Part shown: positions 7,800-14,937 of the stretch, piece by piece
Layout of the letters: each line of letters begins with the position of its first letter
How positions within the stretch are numbered: position 1 is the stretch's first letter
Assembly (NCBI GenBank): GCA_002506025.1
Contig: DAWS01000052.1
Coordinates: forward strand, 25,453-44,940
Source of the DNA: Euryarchaeota archaeon UBA111
GTDB lineage: Archaea > Thermoplasmatota > Poseidoniia > Poseidoniales > Poseidoniaceae
Direction: 5' to 3'
Length of the DNA stretch: 19,488 nt
Translations under genes and position numbers: made by a program
Notes under the pieces: model-generated
The model's input: only the letters and a program-made list of their open reading frames with translations
Database searches by the model: none
What the model was told of the DNA's origin: nothing

Positions 7800-7828
7800 A
7801 TTACAGCAACTAGGCGGGGTGAGAAAGA

Positions 7829-9244
7829 ATGTTCACAAACCAGAGATTTGATGGCTGGAACTTAAAACCATCCACACTTGCAGGATTACAAGAACTTGGC
7901 TGGGAGAACGCAACTCAGGTCCAAAGAGATACTGTGCCCATCGCTCTGAGCGGTAATGATGTCATAGGACAAGCAAGGACTGGCTCGGGTAAAACTGGAG
8001 CATTTGGTATACCGATAATCGAATCCTGCCAACCAACAGGGAAATTGCAAGCACTAATCCTAGCCCCAACCCGTGAGTTGGCTAACCAAGTGTCAGAAGA
8101 AATGACTGCTATTCAAGGTGATTCTGGTCTAGTTATCGCGACAGTTTATGGCGGTACAGACATTGAGAAACAAGCACGTAAATTGAGTGATGGAGTAGAC
8201 GTTATCGTTGGGACTCCTGGTCGAGTTATGGATATGACAAAACGCAAATTCATCGACTTGTCAAGTCCGAAGATTTTCTGTTTGGATGAGGCAGACAGAA
8301 TGTTAGACATGGGCTTCTTTCCAGATATTACTTGGGTTATTGAGCGGATGACTGGCCGCCAGCAAACCCTACTTTTCTCCGCGACATTTCCACAGGAGAT
8401 ACTTGATGCGGCATATGAGTTCATGAATGACCCAGAGTTTGTGCTTACCAATTCTGAGGAACTAGATATACCACCAATTGACATGTATAGTATCAATATC
8501 GGACGAGCAAACAAACTTTGGGCATTGTCAAGGATACTGTCAAATGCTAATGATGAAGATCAAATTATCGTATTTTGTAATACCAAAAGGATGGTCGATT
8601 TGTCAGTGCAAAAACTTTCCAAGGCAGGTCTAGAAGTGAACGGACTCCATGGAGATCTATCCCAGAATCAACGGGAGAGGATACTTCAATCATACAAGGA
8701 TGGCCAAATAAAAACCATCATTGCGACAGATGTTGCAGCAAGAGGTATTGACGTTGACGGAATTACTTACGTGGTTAACTACGATATACCTGATGACATG
8801 GATAGTTTCATCCATAGGATTGGTCGAACAGGCAGAATAGGTAGAGCTGGACAGGCATGGAGTTTGGTTTCTAAAAATGACGCTGGACAACTTGCCAGAA
8901 TAATCGCAACATACGGGCTCAATATATCATCTACCGATGTCCCAGAATTACCATCGGGTATCGATAAGGATACAATTGCATACAAAGACGATTTTATGGA
9001 GTCTGCAGATGTGTTTGGCTTCGTTCCGCTTCAGTTAAACTCTGACAATGCGATTAAAGCCTCGAGCCAAACCCTGTCAAAGTGGCTTACAAGTAAGATT
9101 GGTTGTGATGAATTAGCCATCGGCCAGATTCAGCATTTACCTGACATGATTATAGTCAATATACACTCATCAAAAGTGTCACTAGCATTGAAGGCCTTTG
9201 AGAAATATGACTTCAATGGCAATAAAATAACAGCCCAAGTTTAG
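7829..9244 (+). CDS. DEAD-box RNA helicase
   Basis: This 471-aa protein is an ATP-dependent RNA helicase of superfamily 2. All core motifs are visible: motif I ARTGSGKT (49-56), Ia PTRELA (80-85), Ib TPGR (129-132), II DEAD (153-156), III SAT (184-186), IV IIVFCNTKR (246-254), V ATDVAARGID (299-308) and VI HRIGRTGRIG (329-338). The Q motif lies near Q30 to Q32. After a linker, the C-terminal 70 residues contain LAIGQIQHLPDMIIVNI and KAFEKYDFNGNKITAQV. This resembles the RRM-like DbpA/CsdA-type RNA-binding domain and suggests work on structured RNA such as rRNA. The start is supported by the Shine-Dalgarno sequence ggggtgag (7815-7822). The stop codon abuts that of the convergent archaeosortase gene. 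Confidence 0.95.
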   Translation: MFTNQRFDGWNLKPSTLAGLQELGWENATQVQRDTVPIALSGNDVIGQARTGSGKTGAFGIPIIESCQPTGKLQALILAPTRELANQVSEEMTAIQGDSGLVIATVYGGTDIEKQARKLSDGVDVIVGTPGRVMDMTKRKFIDLSSPKIFCLDEADRMLDMGFFPDITWVIERMTGRQQTLLFSATFPQEILDAAYEFMNDPEFVLTNSEELDIPPIDMYSINIGRANKLWALSRILSNANDEDQIIVFCNTKRMVDLSVQKLSKAGLEVNGLHGDLSQNQRERILQSYKDGQIKTIIATDVAARGIDVDGITYVVNYDIPDDMDSFIHRIGRTGRIGRAGQAWSLVSKNDAGQLARIIATYGLNISSTDVPELPSGIDKDTIAYKDDFMESADVFGFVPLQLNSDNAIKASSQTLSKWLTSKIGCDELAIGQIQHLPDMIIVNIHSSKVSLALKAFEKYDFNGNKITAQV

Positions 9245-10207
9245 TCACTCTGACTCTGAGGTCTCGCTCTGAATAACGACAAATCGGTCGATTTTTATCG
9301 CTACTGCCGCGGCAATTAGTAAGCCAATTCCTGCTAGTGACCATGCCGTATTAATGGCATTATCCCAAGTGTTTTGCGCTGCCATGCACTGATTTGTTGC
9401 AATACTAGAGTAAGAGCAGAAGTCTAGTGTTTCTTTAGCCTGCATGGCTTGTGTATTGTTAGTTACTGAGTAAGCCGAAGAGATTAGCATCAACGCAACA
9501 AATCCTAAAATTAGGAAATGTATTTTTTTCCACTCTTGGCGAAAACCTATGTGATATTTTTCATTGAGTTCAGTTGCTTTTACCGCCCTTGATGGGACAC
9601 CAATCTTCCAGAACCAAATTAACCACATGATTACTAGAACTAGCAAAAATCCCCAGTTGTAGATAGTCTCATGATATTGCCAAACGGGATTCAGACAACT
9701 TGGGTTGTTTGGATCTAGTGCACAAGAATCAACAGCAATCGGGTAAAAAGCAACAAGTCGTATTATATTCAAAACGTAAACGATTCCACACATCACGGCA
9801 ACAGAACGTAGTTTAATTCGCTGGGATACCCCGTCTGTCATTACGATAAGAGTTGAGATGAATAGCATTTCATGGACTCCAGCACATTCATCTGAAACAT
9901 AGAGCGCTACAGTGTTTAACGCACCCGGAAATGAGTCATTTTGTAGATTAACTTGAGTCATCCATCCGTTATTTGTGGTAAGAGTAGCAGTACCTTCGCC
10001 ATAGATTAGGTTGGTTAGTTCGTGCCAAATCCATGCCTCACTTATTTGAATGGGCACTAGTGTATTCGATGGCTGAGTAATAAACCAGTATATGGCTTCA
10101 ATGAATAACAACGCAAGTGGTATCTTTAGATACGACTTCGATAACTCTAACACCTCCGTCCACGACATATCTTGAGAATCATTAACTCTCGTTGATGCCT
10201 TGGTCAT
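9245..10207 (-). CDS. Archaeosortase/exosortase-family transpeptidase
   Basis: This 320-aa polytopic membrane protein carries the three conserved positions of exosortases and archaeosortases: Cys108 in SDECAGVHEML, Arg150 in LNIIRLVAF, and His179 in WQYHETIYNWG, which leads into a hydrophobic helix. Members cut the C-terminal sorting tail of secreted proteins and are proposed to transfer them to a lipid or other acceptor. Membrane segments lie roughly at 27-45, 112-126, 133-157, 183-204, 229-247 and 285-304. Two extracytoplasmic Cys pairs (C162/C171 and C264/C274) could form disulfides. The last two helices extend beyond the catalytic core. The subfamily and recognition motif are not determined. 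The start is the ATG at 10207, with a TATA-like element about 30 bp upstream. A candidate substrate lies nearby at 11396-13771. Confidence 0.82.
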   Translation of the reverse strand: MTKASTRVNDSQDMSWTEVLELSKSYLKIPLALLFIEAIYWFITQPSNTLVPIQISEAWIWHELTNLIYGEGTATLTTNNGWMTQVNLQNDSFPGALNTVALYVSDECAGVHEMLFISTLIVMTDGVSQRIKLRSVAVMCGIVYVLNIIRLVAFYPIAVDSCALDPNNPSCLNPVWQYHETIYNWGFLLVLVIMWLIWFWKIGVPSRAVKATELNEKYHIGFRQEWKKIHFLILGFVALMLISSAYSVTNNTQAMQAKETLDFCSYSSIATNQCMAAQNTWDNAINTAWSLAGIGLLIAAAVAIKIDRFVVIQSETSESE

Positions 10208-10234
10208 GTTAACTCCGTGGGGGTTTACACAAAT

Positions 10235-10242
10235 GAATATAG
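10235..10242 (-). promoter_or_regulatory. Putative TATA box for the archaeosortase gene
   Basis: On the minus strand the sequence ctatattc is centred about 31 bp upstream of the ATG at 10207, predicting a start site near 10212 and a very short leader. It shares a 103-bp divergent intergenic region with the TusA-like gene. Position and composition are the only evidence. Confidence 0.4.
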
Positions 10243-10272
10243 GGTTTTGTTGGTGGGGTAATAATCGGATTG

Positions 10273-10281
10273 TTTGTATAT
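10273..10281 (+). promoter_or_regulatory. Putative TATA box for the TusA-like/ribA operon
   Basis: The sequence tttgtatat is centred about 34 bp upstream of the ATG at 10311 and would place the transcription start near 10303-10305. This argues that the ATG at 10311, not upstream in-frame starts near 10200, is the real beginning of the TusA-like gene. Confidence 0.4.
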
Positions 10282-10310
10282 CAACACTGCTTCAGGAGAA
10301 TGATACGGTT

Positions 10311-10559
10311 ATGGCTTTCAATGGTGTGCAGGACAAAATCACTCATCATCTAGATGTGTTGGGATTCTATTGTCCAGTGCCACTGCATGAAACAAAAAAA
10401 GCGCTACAAGCATTATCTGTAGGTGATGTAATCGGGGTACGAACAGACGATCCTGAGACCCTGCACGACATCCCTATGTTTCTTGATAGAACCAAACATG
10501 TATTGCATGATGTCGTTCAGGAGCGAGGAGAATTTTGCTTTATAATTGAGGTGAGCTAA
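10311..10559 (+). CDS. TusA/SirA-family sulfur-carrier protein
   Basis: The 82-aa protein has the TusA-family signature LGFYCPVPLHETKKAL, with the conserved Cys at position 21 in a CPxP context at the start of the first helix. Family members carry a persulfide on this Cys and pass sulfur on for tRNA 2-thiolation, molybdenum cofactor or other sulfur metabolism. The later part (VGDVIGVRTDDPETLHDIP and GEFCFIIEVS) fits the beta-alpha-beta fold. I chose the ATG at 10311 because it gives the normal family length. The longer in-frame extension back to 10200 overlaps the divergent gene and has no family similarity. The TAA stop overlaps the ribA start (TAATG), so translation is probably coupled. The actual acceptor is unknown. 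Confidence 0.85.
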   Translation: MAFNGVQDKITHHLDVLGFYCPVPLHETKKALQALSVGDVIGVRTDDPETLHDIPMFLDRTKHVLHDVVQERGEFCFIIEVS

Positions 10560-11191
10560 TGACAGATGTAAAAGAGGTAATTCATGACTATTCAGACATT
10601 CCCAGCATGGCAAGGCTCCCAACAACATTTGGGGATTTTATGATTCGCGTATTCCATGAAAAAGAGACCGGATTTGATCATGTCGCGCTAACCTTAGGTG
10701 ATATGGAGGGGCCTGACCCGGTTTTGATTAGGGTTCACTCCGAATGTCTGACTGGTGATGCGTTTGGTAGTTTACGATGTGATTGTGGCCCCCAGTTACA
10801 TGCAGCTTTAGATGCGATTAAGCACAAAGGTTGGGGCTGTCTCTTGTATTTACGCCAGGAAGGCAGAGGAATCGGTTTGCATGCAAAAATACAAGCTTAC
10901 AACTTACAAGATCAAGGTGCTGATACGCTGGATGCTAATCTGATGCTCGGTTATCCCGGTGATGCACGTGACTACCAAATTGCAGCAAATATGCTTGACT
11001 CACTCGGTATAAGCATGGTCACCTTGCTAACTAATAATCCGAACAAAATTGACCAATTACGCTCCTACGGCATTGATGTTGTGAATCGAGAACCACTGAT
11101 TGTCGGTGTTGGCGAATCTAATCGTGCTTATTTGGAGACTAAGGCTGATAGAATGGGACATTCAATCGACAAGAATGTGTTAGAGGATTAA
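10559..11191 (+). CDS. ribA: GTP cyclohydrolase II (RibA)
   Basis: RibA catalyses the first step of riboflavin synthesis, converting GTP to a diaminopyrimidine phosphate, formate and pyrophosphate. The 210-aa protein contains the zinc-binding Cys residues in HSECLTGDAFGSLRCDCG (C63, C74, C76), the active-site stretch YLRQEGRGIGLHAKIQAYNLQ (about 98-118), and the nucleotide-binding tail TNNPNKIDQLRSYGIDV. It is a stand-alone RibA of normal length, not fused to RibB. This is the bacterial-type enzyme. Many archaea use the unrelated ArfA enzyme instead. The start codon overlaps the TusA-like gene's stop, and gaggtgag lies just upstream (10549-10556). The stop codon touches the CCA end of the convergent tRNA-His. 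Confidence 0.93.
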   Translation: MTDVKEVIHDYSDIPSMARLPTTFGDFMIRVFHEKETGFDHVALTLGDMEGPDPVLIRVHSECLTGDAFGSLRCDCGPQLHAALDAIKHKGWGCLLYLRQEGRGIGLHAKIQAYNLQDQGADTLDANLMLGYPGDARDYQIAANMLDSLGISMVTLLTNNPNKIDQLRSYGIDVVNREPLIVGVGESNRAYLETKADRMGHSIDKNVLED

Positions 11192-11266
11192 TGGGGCCGT
11201 GGCCGGGAATTGAACCCGGGCTGGGGGAACCACAATCCCCCGTGCTAACCCCTACACCACCACAGC
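11192..11266 (-). tRNA. tRNA-His (anticodon GTG), CCA encoded
   Basis: On the minus strand the sequence folds as a full cloverleaf. The acceptor stem is GCTGTGG/CCACGGC with one G-U pair. The D stem is GTGT/GCAC. The anticodon stem is GGGGA/TCCCC, with loop TTGTGGT giving anticodon GTG. The T stem is CCGGG/CCCGG with loop TTCAATT. The discriminator base is C73, followed by an encoded CCA (11192-11194), and the base before G1 (11267) is an encoded G. The pair G-1:C73 is the identity element of tRNA-His. No intron is present. The gene ends immediately next to the ribA stop codon. Confidence 0.96.
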
Positions 11267-11285
11267 CATCTAGGGTAGTTGGCTC

Positions 11286-11293
11286 GTATTTAG
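11286..11293 (-). promoter_or_regulatory. Putative TATA box for tRNA-His
   Basis: On the minus strand the sequence ctaaatac is centred about 24 bp upstream of the tRNA 5' end, the expected archaeal spacing for transcription starting at or next to G-1. Confidence 0.45.
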
Positions 11294-11368
11294 TGTGGTA
11301 TTTCAATAATCCGCTTCTCAACCATTTAGTAAAAATGTTGAGTAATTGACAGCAACTGACCCCATTTC

Positions 11369-11377
11369 TTTAGTATA
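11369..11377 (+). promoter_or_regulatory. Putative TATA box for the 791-aa surface protein
   Basis: The sequence tttagtata is centred 23 bp upstream of the ATG at 11396, which suggests a leaderless mRNA. No Shine-Dalgarno-like sequence precedes the ATG, which agrees with this reading. Confidence 0.4.
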
Positions 11378-11395
11378 GCACCCCCACGAGAACAT

Positions 11396-13771
11396 ATGGG
11401 AAGAATTGCCAGAGGCGTGGTAGTAGCAATAATTCTAATATTACTGCTGGGTAACTTAACCACCAATGTCGTAGCAAGAAGTGTTCACTCTACCAGCGAT
11501 ATCGATATTTTTCCCCAAGGAGCCATTGTCTCTGAAGATTCTTGGTATCTGGACGATAGAATAACATTCACTCAAGAAAGCGCTGATTATACCAACTCAA
11601 TGGTTGCTGATAACCGTATTACCTTTGAGCATGCAAGACCGGCTAATCTCGAATCTGTTCAAGCGTGGTCACAGTCATCCCCTTCTGATTCCGCTTATGT
11701 CAACGGCGCTCCTGACTCTAGTTATTCGTTCACAAAAGGACCAGTAATTGAGGTAACTGATTTCGCAACAGATCCATACACTGAATATGAAATAATCGAA
11801 GTAAATGTCGTAGTGGCCTTCCACATCCCCGGTCCACTAATGCAAGACCAAGTAAGATTCACCATGAATAATGATGGCGTCTACAGTGAATTGGTAACAT
11901 ATGTAAATACACAAAATCCAATCGATTACATGAATGGTACAATCTGGTCAAAAAACATAACCAGTGAGTCAGATTGGACTTGGAGTAAATTATCTAATTT
12001 AATCATAACTTTGGATTATGTCTCATTAGGAAATACCGATGACACCCAACTGGACATTGATGCAGTAGGGCTTTCAGTAGTGGTAGAGTACCCATGGTAT
12101 GGGACCGAGTGGGCATCGGTTGAATCCACCTCAATAGGCTATGAGATGCCAATTTTTAGCGTAAATTTTGAAGATGGATATTTCGATGGCCTACAACTTT
12201 CTGCATGTGGATTAAACCCGGTAACACAAGGTGTTGAAGGCAGTTGGACTAGTGAAATACTGATTTCTGAGCCTGGTCAAAGTTTCGGACGAATACATTT
12301 TGATAGTGGTTCTTCAAGTAACATTGTGATTCAAGTTTCTAGTCCAAATGATGATGGAGAGTTTGATGTATTTACTACAATCGATAGCAACCATCTCATA
12401 GACAGCGAGACGGTAAGGGTTAGAGTAACAACTACTGATTCATGCCTAAATGAAGTGCTTCTCGACTATAACGACCCAAGGCTAACAATTGATGGTCGTG
12501 TTTTCGGTTCGCTTGATGGTCTAGCTACACAGTACTCCAGATGGAAGGTATTCGTTAATGGACAAGAAGCTGCATATCAGTTAATTGACGAGTTGGCAAA
12601 TTTCAATTTAGATGTCCCAATAGGTCAATACTTAGACCCTGGAATAACTGACTTAACGGTCAAGATTCAATCATGGTTTAATTGGGATTCAACTGGCTCA
12701 GCAAGTTCGACTCTGCTTGAGATTAACACTATACAGGTCTCTGGGGGTTTTAGTGTTGAATGGGATGAAAATCCAGTTTGTCAAACAATTGGTCCACAAT
12801 ACTTCAACGAGGATGGTATTGGGGTCTTGATACCGTTCCTCGATCGATGCTCAGATGACCGAACTAATCCTGCTGACCTCTCAGTATCATTTGACATCTC
12901 ACAGGACTCACTGGTCAATGCATCAATGGTGCAAGACGATATCAGACTGGTCGTGTTACCTAACCAATATGGCGTGGCTACGGTCACTGTGAATGTTTTT
13001 GATGAAGCCGGAAACATGTGGAGCGAAACTTTTGTTGTATATGTTCAAGAGGTTGACGACCCGCCTGTGGTTGCTGAATTCCCATCTGTTATACCCGTGG
13101 AGGCAGGTTCCTCAACAACAATCGCTTTGTCATATTACGATATTGATTCCACTGGCATTAGTGTAACTACTGATAAATCATGGGCTGAGGTAGACTTATC
13201 CACTTCAACCATCATTCTTTCACCCCCTGAAACTGCCTCATCTGTTCCAGTTTTAGTTACGGTTTGTGACCAAACTTCATGTGTGAATCAAACTTTGGTT
13301 CTTGAAGTAATTACCCTTGCCGAATTGTCAATCGAAGAGATGATTATTGATGCAACAGATATACGAGAAGGCGATGTTGTACCAGTCCGGGTGTATGTGA
13401 GAAATTCTGGTAATAGTGAAGCATCATTGATTTCGATAAGGTGTCAATCAGATGCAAATCTAGTTGCTATCAAATCTATTCCGTTGCTTCAACCTGGAGA
13501 ACTTGGGGTTGTGACTTGTGATTGGATACCCAGCGAGCAGGGTAGTCAAGTAATTTCGGTCGAATTAGACCGTGCCAATATTATTCTTGAGAGTGATGAG
13601 GACAATAATATTCAAATTGCTACTGTTGAAGTATCTGCATCACAGCCATTAGACTCTTCTTCTAGAGCGGACATTTCTACCTCGACCTTGTGGATAATAA
13701 CACTGATTACTATTGCTGTATTAATCGTCTCTTTTACAATATTTGCACCTAAGAAAATAAAGAAACTCTGA
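11396..13771 (+). CDS. Secreted, C-terminally anchored beta-rich surface protein with CARDB-like domain
   Basis: This 791-aa protein begins with a basic residue pair and a hydrophobic segment (GVVVAIILILLLGNL, about 7-21) typical of a Sec signal peptide. The mature part is rich in Asp, Ser, Thr and beta-prone residues, with few Lys. Around 553-640 there is a cadherin-like or Ig-like stretch introduced by VQEVDDPPVV. Residues about 643-745 look like a CARDB domain (ATDIREGDVVPVRVYVRNSGNSEAS and LESDEDNNIQIATVEV). A Ser-rich linker precedes a C-terminal membrane helix (about 764-783) and a short basic tail, KKIKKL. This ending has the layout of archaeosortase substrates, but no PGF-type motif is evident. 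CARDB domains are commonly adhesive or structural. The specific role is unknown. Confidence 0.75.
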   Translation: MGRIARGVVVAIILILLLGNLTTNVVARSVHSTSDIDIFPQGAIVSEDSWYLDDRITFTQESADYTNSMVADNRITFEHARPANLESVQAWSQSSPSDSAYVNGAPDSSYSFTKGPVIEVTDFATDPYTEYEIIEVNVVVAFHIPGPLMQDQVRFTMNNDGVYSELVTYVNTQNPIDYMNGTIWSKNITSESDWTWSKLSNLIITLDYVSLGNTDDTQLDIDAVGLSVVVEYPWYGTEWASVESTSIGYEMPIFSVNFEDGYFDGLQLSACGLNPVTQGVEGSWTSEILISEPGQSFGRIHFDSGSSSNIVIQVSSPNDDGEFDVFTTIDSNHLIDSETVRVRVTTTDSCLNEVLLDYNDPRLTIDGRVFGSLDGLATQYSRWKVFVNGQEAAYQLIDELANFNLDVPIGQYLDPGITDLTVKIQSWFNWDSTGSASSTLLEINTIQVSGGFSVEWDENPVCQTIGPQYFNEDGIGVLIPFLDRCSDDRTNPADLSVSFDISQDSLVNASMVQDDIRLVVLPNQYGVATVTVNVFDEAGNMWSETFVVYVQEVDDPPVVAEFPSVIPVEAGSSTTIALSYYDIDSTGISVTTDKSWAEVDLSTSTIILSPPETASSVPVLVTVCDQTSCVNQTLVLEVITLAELSIEEMIIDATDIREGDVVPVRVYVRNSGNSEASLISIRCQSDANLVAIKSIPLLQPGELGVVTCDWIPSEQGSQVISVELDRANIILESDEDNNIQIATVEVSASQPLDSSSRADISTSTLWIITLITIAVLIVSFTIFAPKKIKKL

Positions 13772-13803
13772 GTAACTTAGACCAAATGTCTTATGTCGGA
13801 TAA

Positions 13804-13829
13804 TGTCAAATTAACCCTATAATTTGATA
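13804..13829. repeat. 10-bp inverted repeat with 6-nt loop
   Basis: Arms tgtcaaatta (13804-13813) and taatttgata (13820-13829) pair over 10 positions (one G-U in RNA) around the loop accctA. It lies 32 bp after the stop of the surface-protein gene. The right half contains tataattt (13818-13825), which could be a TATA box for a small downstream transcript. It could instead be a 3'-end hairpin of the surface-protein mRNA, although no T-run follows. Confidence 0.5.
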
Positions 13830-13851
13830 AATGAAATGCCGAAGGAACTGA

Positions 13852-13895
13852 TACTTTGAGACTGTGGGGGTCGTTCAACTTAGGTTGACAAAGTA
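13852..13895 (+). ncRNA. Candidate structured RNA element (three-way-junction-like)
   Basis: The arms tactttg (13852-13858) and caaagta (13889-13895) pair over 7 bp and enclose two smaller hairpins: gac/gtc (13860-13862 with 13870-13872, weak) and tcaac/gttga (13875-13879 with 13884-13888, loop ttag). The second sits directly against the closing stem. The putative TATA box at 13818-13825 predicts a transcript starting near 13846-13849, just before the closing stem. It may be a leader for the 21-codon ORF at 13908 or a small RNA. It was found by eye, and no known RNA family was recognised. Confidence 0.25.
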
Positions 13896-13907
13896 GGATG
13901 TGGGAAC

Positions 13908-13973
13908 ATGTCAGAACTAAGAATAAGAATAGAAACCGAGGAATACATTTACGAAGAATACGTTGAAGCTTGA
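13908..13973 (+). CDS. Candidate microprotein (21 aa)
   Basis: An ATG opens 21 codons: MSELRIRIETEEYIY followed by EEYVEA and TGA. First codon positions are dominated by purines, as in the real genes around it, and the product alternates charged and hydrophobic residues like an amphipathic strand. The upstream sequence gtaggatgtgggaac gives a weak ribosome-binding site at best. An in-frame TAG at 13881-13883 limits N-terminal extension. The ORF sits alone between two convergent genes, ending 4 bp before the truB stop. It may be a true small protein, a decayed gene remnant or chance. Confidence 0.3.
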   Translation: MSELRIRIETEEYIYEEYVEA

Positions 13974-13977
13974 GAAC

Positions 13978-14937
13978 TCATTTATTCCATTGTGGTGGAT
14001 ATCTATCTTGCTCCATCAATATCATAACTGGCTTACCAATCTCGCCGCTATCAATCGAAGATATTTCGGAGAAACTTTTAGTCATTTTCACGATTCCAAC
14101 AACTTCGTTCTTAGTGGTAAATGCCGCAACCTCTAGACCTGAAGATAATTCTTCACCAACCTCAACAAGTCCCGGCCTGAGTAACGGTGCACCGTGACAT
14201 AGCGCACTTGCTGCGCTATCTTTGACTATAATGTATGGCTTATCAAGCAGTAACTTTTCAGTGGGATGAATAATTTTGTTCAGAGCTTCTGGATTATTAC
14301 ATTCCTTCCACAGCCACACTGCATCGGCAATCTGCTGCAGGGTGACGCAGTCAACTAGGGAAAATCTGCCAGAGTTTTCGCGGCGTAATTCTTTCAACTC
14401 TACTTTGTAACCAAGGATAAGTCCCATATCTCGGGCCATTGTTCTAATGTATGTGCCAGCCTCACATGAAATCCTGACTACGGCTTCTTTTTCTACGTGC
14501 TCAATTAATTCAAATTTGAAAATATTTCTAGTTCTAACCTGTACCTTTACTGCTGATATTTCAGGGGGCACATTGTAAATCCTACCAGTCAACTTAGTCA
14601 TTACATTTTCCAATTCTTCACTGCTGGGTATTTTGGAAAATTTGAGCACTGCGATGTATGATTTGTCAGTTTTTAGAATACCTTTAGTGAGTTTCATTGA
14701 TTTTCCGGCCATCAGTGGTAGGACACCAGTGGCAAACGGATCAAGTGTTCCGCCATGGCCTAAGCGCTCTAGACCAAGTAGGTCTCTGACCCAAGAAGCA
14801 ATTTGATGTGAGGTAGGTCCCGGCGGCTTGTCTAAAAGAATGAAACCAGAGTTCAGTCTTTGCTCGATTGTCATTGTTTCAGGGTTTATCCCATGAGTCG
14901 AACCCTTGGAACTATTATCTAAGGTTACTCTTCCCAT
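13978..14937 (-). CDS. truB: tRNA/rRNA pseudouridine synthase Cbf5 (TruB family)
   Basis: This 319-aa protein is archaeal Cbf5, which makes pseudouridine in rRNA as the catalytic subunit of H/ACA RNPs and can also act at U55 of tRNA. The catalytic motif RLGHGGTLDPFATGVLPL contains the nucleophilic Asp66. Further family blocks are GTYIRTMARDMG (161-172) and ELRRENSG (183-190). Residues about 232-308 form a C-terminal PUA domain (KPYIIVKDSAASALCHGAPLL onward). The N-terminus has about 30 extra residues before the core start GFILLDKPPG. The ATG at 14937 directly follows the cmk stop codon, and its Shine-Dalgarno sequence (ggtggtg) lies inside cmk, so the two are co-translated. Partner proteins (L7Ae, Nop10, Gar1) are not in the window. 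Confidence 0.94.
   Translation of the reverse strand: MGRVTLDNSSKGSTHGINPETMTIEQRLNSGFILLDKPPGPTSHQIASWVRDLLGLERLGHGGTLDPFATGVLPLMAGKSMKLTKGILKTDKSYIAVLKFSKIPSSEELENVMTKLTGRIYNVPPEISAVKVQVRTRNIFKFELIEHVEKEAVVRISCEAGTYIRTMARDMGLILGYKVELKELRRENSGRFSLVDCVTLQQIADAVWLWKECNNPEALNKIIHPTEKLLLDKPYIIVKDSAASALCHGAPLLRPGLVEVGEELSSGLEVAAFTTKNEVVGIVKMTKSFSEISSIDSGEIGKPVMILMEQDRYPPQWNK

Noticed and set aside
8146..8514. 122-codon minus-strand open frame inside the helicase gene
   Set aside because: It is a shadow of the helicase, whose motifs cover the same bases.
10200..10310. N-terminal extension of the TusA-like gene from an ATG at 10200
   Set aside because: It overlaps the divergent archaeosortase start, adds 37 residues unlike the family, and lies upstream of the likely TATA box.
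13772..13977. C/D-box guide RNA in the gap before truB
   Set aside because: ctga is present, but no convincing C box (rtgatga) is paired with it at the right distance.
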